Shown: positions 63,203-64,000 of the stretch, piece after piece
Numbering within the stretch: the stretch's first letter is position 1
Layout: every line of letters begins with the position of its first letter
Assembly: GCA_947503035.1 (NCBI GenBank)
Contig: CANNCD010000001.1
Coordinates: forward strand, 1,240,001-1,304,000
DNA: 64,000 nucleotides
Source of the DNA: an uncultured Halocynthiibacter sp.
GTDB lineage: Bacteria > Pseudomonadota > Alphaproteobacteria > Rhodobacterales > Rhodobacteraceae
Reading direction: 5' to 3'
Made by a program: the position numbers and the translations under genes
The notes under the pieces: model-generated
Told to the model about the DNA's origin: nothing
What the model saw: the letters and a program-made list of their open reading frames with translations, nothing else
The model's database searches: none

Positions 63203-64000
63203 TTGACCCGTTTATCGTTTCCCCAGGCCTTGCCTGTTTTCTTCTTGTGGGTGGCTTTATCTTGCTGGTCGCCTTGCGCGTGCCGGTGGCCTTTGCGCTT
63301 GGTCTTGCGACCATTCCGGTTATCTCGATTGAGCTGCGCCTGACGCCGTTCATCGTGCTGGACCGGACATTCCAATCCTATAACTCCTTCATCCTATTGG
63401 CGGTTCCGTTCTTCCTTTTGGCGGCGAACCTGATGAACTCGGGCAAGATCACCGACAAATTGATTGATCTGGCACGGGTCTTGACCGGCTGGATGCCCGG
63501 TGGCTTGGGTCACGTGAACGTGGCCGTATCCATGTTGTTCGCGGGTATTTCTGGGTCATCCACGGCGGACGCCGCGGGTGTTGGCAAAATCCTGATCCCT
63601 GCGATGGAACGCGAAGGTTATGACAAACGGTTCGCCATTGCGATCACCGCCTGTTCGTCCGTGATGGGCGTTATTATCCCGCCCAGCATCCTGATGGTTG
63701 TCTGGGGCGGTGTGATGAACATCTCGGTTGGCGCCTTGTTCTTGGCCGGTGCGATCCCTGGTTTGATGATCGGTTTTGCCCTGATGGCGACCGTATACGG
63801 CTATGCCAAAGTCTACGACTATCCGACCGTGGGGCGTCCAACCTTCAAAGTGTTCTTCGACACGTTCAAGGGCTCGATCCTTGCTCTTTTGACTCCGATT
63901 TTCGTGATCGGAAGCATCGTCGCAGGCATCGTTACACCCACCGAAAGCGCGATCATCGCGGCGATCTATGCGCTTTGCCTTGGGATGTTCGTATACCGCA
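63199..64000 (+). CDS. dctM: TRAP transporter large permease DctM, 3' end outside window
   Basis: The first 267 residues of the large subunit (normally about 425-430). Membrane helices with the family stretches LLAVPFFLLAANLMNSGKITDKL, VAVSMLFAGISGSSTADAAGVG and IIPPSILMVVWGGVMN, then IAGIVTPTESAIIAA. These form the two inverted-repeat transport halves with the Na-binding sites. The sequence ends in MFVYR. It is co-translated with dctQ. Confidence 0.94.
   Translation, partial: MIDPFIVSPGLACFLLVGGFILLVALRVPVAFALGLATIPVISIELRLTPFIVLDRTFQSYNSFILLAVPFFLLAANLMNSGKITDKLIDLARVLTGWMPGGLGHVNVAVSMLFAGISGSSTADAAGVGKILIPAMEREGYDKRFAIAITACSSVMGVIIPPSILMVVWGGVMNISVGALFLAGAIPGLMIGFALMATVYGYAKVYDYPTVGRPTFKVFFDTFKGSILALLTPIFVIGSIVAGIVTPTESAIIAAIYALCLGMFVYR

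Noticed and set aside
1-64000. CRISPR arrays, rRNA genes, intact IS elements or prophage
   Set aside because: No regularly spaced repeats, rRNA signatures, transposase genes or phage structural genes were seen in the window.

Overview
The window looks like chromosome from a marine alphaproteobacterium of the Rhodobacteraceae (roseobacter group). This rests on gene orders I know from that family: irr-fabA-fabB-fabI; phoH-ybeY-corC-lnt-metK; and murA-DUF2948-hisD-UPF0262-phosphatase-infA-maf-rng-yacG. A leader matching the SAM/SAH riboswitch, a class described from Rhodobacterales metK genes, agrees with this. I could not run a database search, so species is not assigned.

Positions 1 to about 19,270 are an A+T-richer accessory region next to a tRNA-Ser(GCU) gene. 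A 16-bp copy of the tRNA 3' end lies at 1403-1418 and repeats 19257-19272, so the stretch between them reads as one integrated mobilizable element of about 17.9 kb. It carries a tyrosine integrase beside the tRNA, an AlpA-like excisionase, a replication-type HTH protein and a MobV/Pre-like relaxase with inverted repeats in front of it (candidate oriT). Its cargo is a metal-responsive MerR gene facing a transglutaminase-like/CDF exporter/methyltransferase operon, a periplasmic copper locus (CopC, CopD, two cytochromes c, a YHS protein, His-rich proteins, a Crp/Fnr regulator), an ImmA/IrrE-PIN-like toxin-antitoxin-type pair and some unknown genes. Left of the distal repeat lies a decayed relative of the same integrase, so an older element seems to have used the same tRNA before the present one. 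A truncated M48 peptidase gene begins the window.

From 19.4 to 59.5 kb the DNA is dense core genome: ychF, trpA, a lactate-dehydrogenase-like FMN enzyme, an MFS carrier, rplY-pth, then the minus-strand series aroA-cmk-rpsA-ihfB-lapA-trpF-trpB. Next come trmB, metK with its riboswitch, lnt, corC, ybeY and phoH. An inserted pair of envelope proteins shares a Cys-containing module. Then follow miaB, irr and the fab operon, an FKBP isomerase, two alpha/beta hydrolases (one without its nucleophile), a TetA-like exporter with a TTG-started ArsR-type regulator, tRNA-Phe and the cell-envelope/RNA cluster from yacG to murA. Two genes under 60 codons (yacG and a 53-codon gene before murA) are included.

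The last 4.3 kb has tRNA-Thr, a PHB-depolymerase-like esterase, a Nudix hydrolase and a TRAP transporter operon (dctP-dctQ-dctM) whose last gene runs off the right end. I saw no CRISPR array, rRNA or intact prophage.
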